Source: Candidatus Omnitrophota bacterium (GTDB taxonomy: Bacteria; Omnitrophota; Gorgyraeia; Zapsychrales; JAHFFX01). Taken from it: 33,212 nucleotides of DNA. The DNA lies in the NCBI GenBank assembly GCA_023247725.1, contig JAHFFW010000026.1:1-33212 (forward strand). The letters are read 5' to 3'. Position 1 is the stretch's first letter. Each line of letters opens with the position of its first letter. The notes below the pieces were generated by a model. That model was not told where the DNA came from and made no database searches. It worked only from the letters and a program-made list of their open reading frames with translations. This document shows positions 33,212 through 33,212 of the stretch, piece after piece. The position numbers and the translations under genes were made by a program.

Positions 33212-33212
33212 C

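Overview
The window reads as a chromosomal piece of an uncultured diderm (Gram-negative-type) bacterium. It carries heptose and LPS-type sugar genes, a GT9 heptosyltransferase, an exported SurA-N-like protein and standard bacterial fmt, priA and gap genes, with good sigma70-like promoters and Shine-Dalgarno sites. The gene repertoire resembles candidate phyla such as Omnitrophota, but that is only an impression. No rRNA, tRNA, CRISPR array or transposase was seen.

Layout. Positions 1-119 and 33093-33211 are an exact inverted repeat made of five ~23-bp units. It looks like the multi-site end of an IS21- or Tn7-type element, and the window probably stops inside two copies. From 120 to 4900 (minus strand): a DUF805 membrane protein whose 3' end runs into the repeat, a GbsR/MarR-type regulator with its own promoter, gap (GAPDH) with an intrinsic terminator, and two tandem galT paralogues behind a strong promoter. 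From 4898 to 7838: fmt and an ATPase-motif-less priA. From 7937 to 32166: about 24 co-oriented genes for a surface polysaccharide, read from a promoter at 32212-32240. From 32254 to the right end: a frameshifted DUF2934 gene (plus strand), a broken DUF3175 gene and an intact dodecin gene (minus strand).

How the genes fit. gmhB, hddA and hddC are three of the four steps to GDP-D-glycero-alpha-D-manno-heptose; no gmhA was found. manC makes GDP-mannose. A PLP enzyme with His in place of the Schiff-base Lys (ColD/RfbH-like 3-dehydratase signature), a GDP-fucose-synthase-like reductase, another epimerase, a compact two-subunit TPP enzyme and a second, Lys-containing DegT aminotransferase suggest an unusual deoxy, amino or branched GDP-sugar. 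A nucleotide-sugar dehydrogenase and a UXS-like decarboxylase suggest a uronate/pentose branch. Glycosyltransferases of families GT2 (two), GT4, GT9 and GT28-like assemble the product. Exported PIG-L deacetylase (broken by an in-frame TGA), PKD/Big-1 and SurA-N-like proteins suggest envelope processing.

Two foreign-looking inserts sit inside the operon: an AT-rich three-gene set (TIGR04255-like, an unknown 'WLxW' protein and a DUF7689-like protein) joined by stop/start overlaps, and a MntA/HepT toxin-antitoxin pair. At least seven gene junctions carry degenerate 7-nt tandem repeats, most arranged as inverted arms running from near one gene's stop to near the next gene's start. The sequence differs between junctions; the architecture does not.
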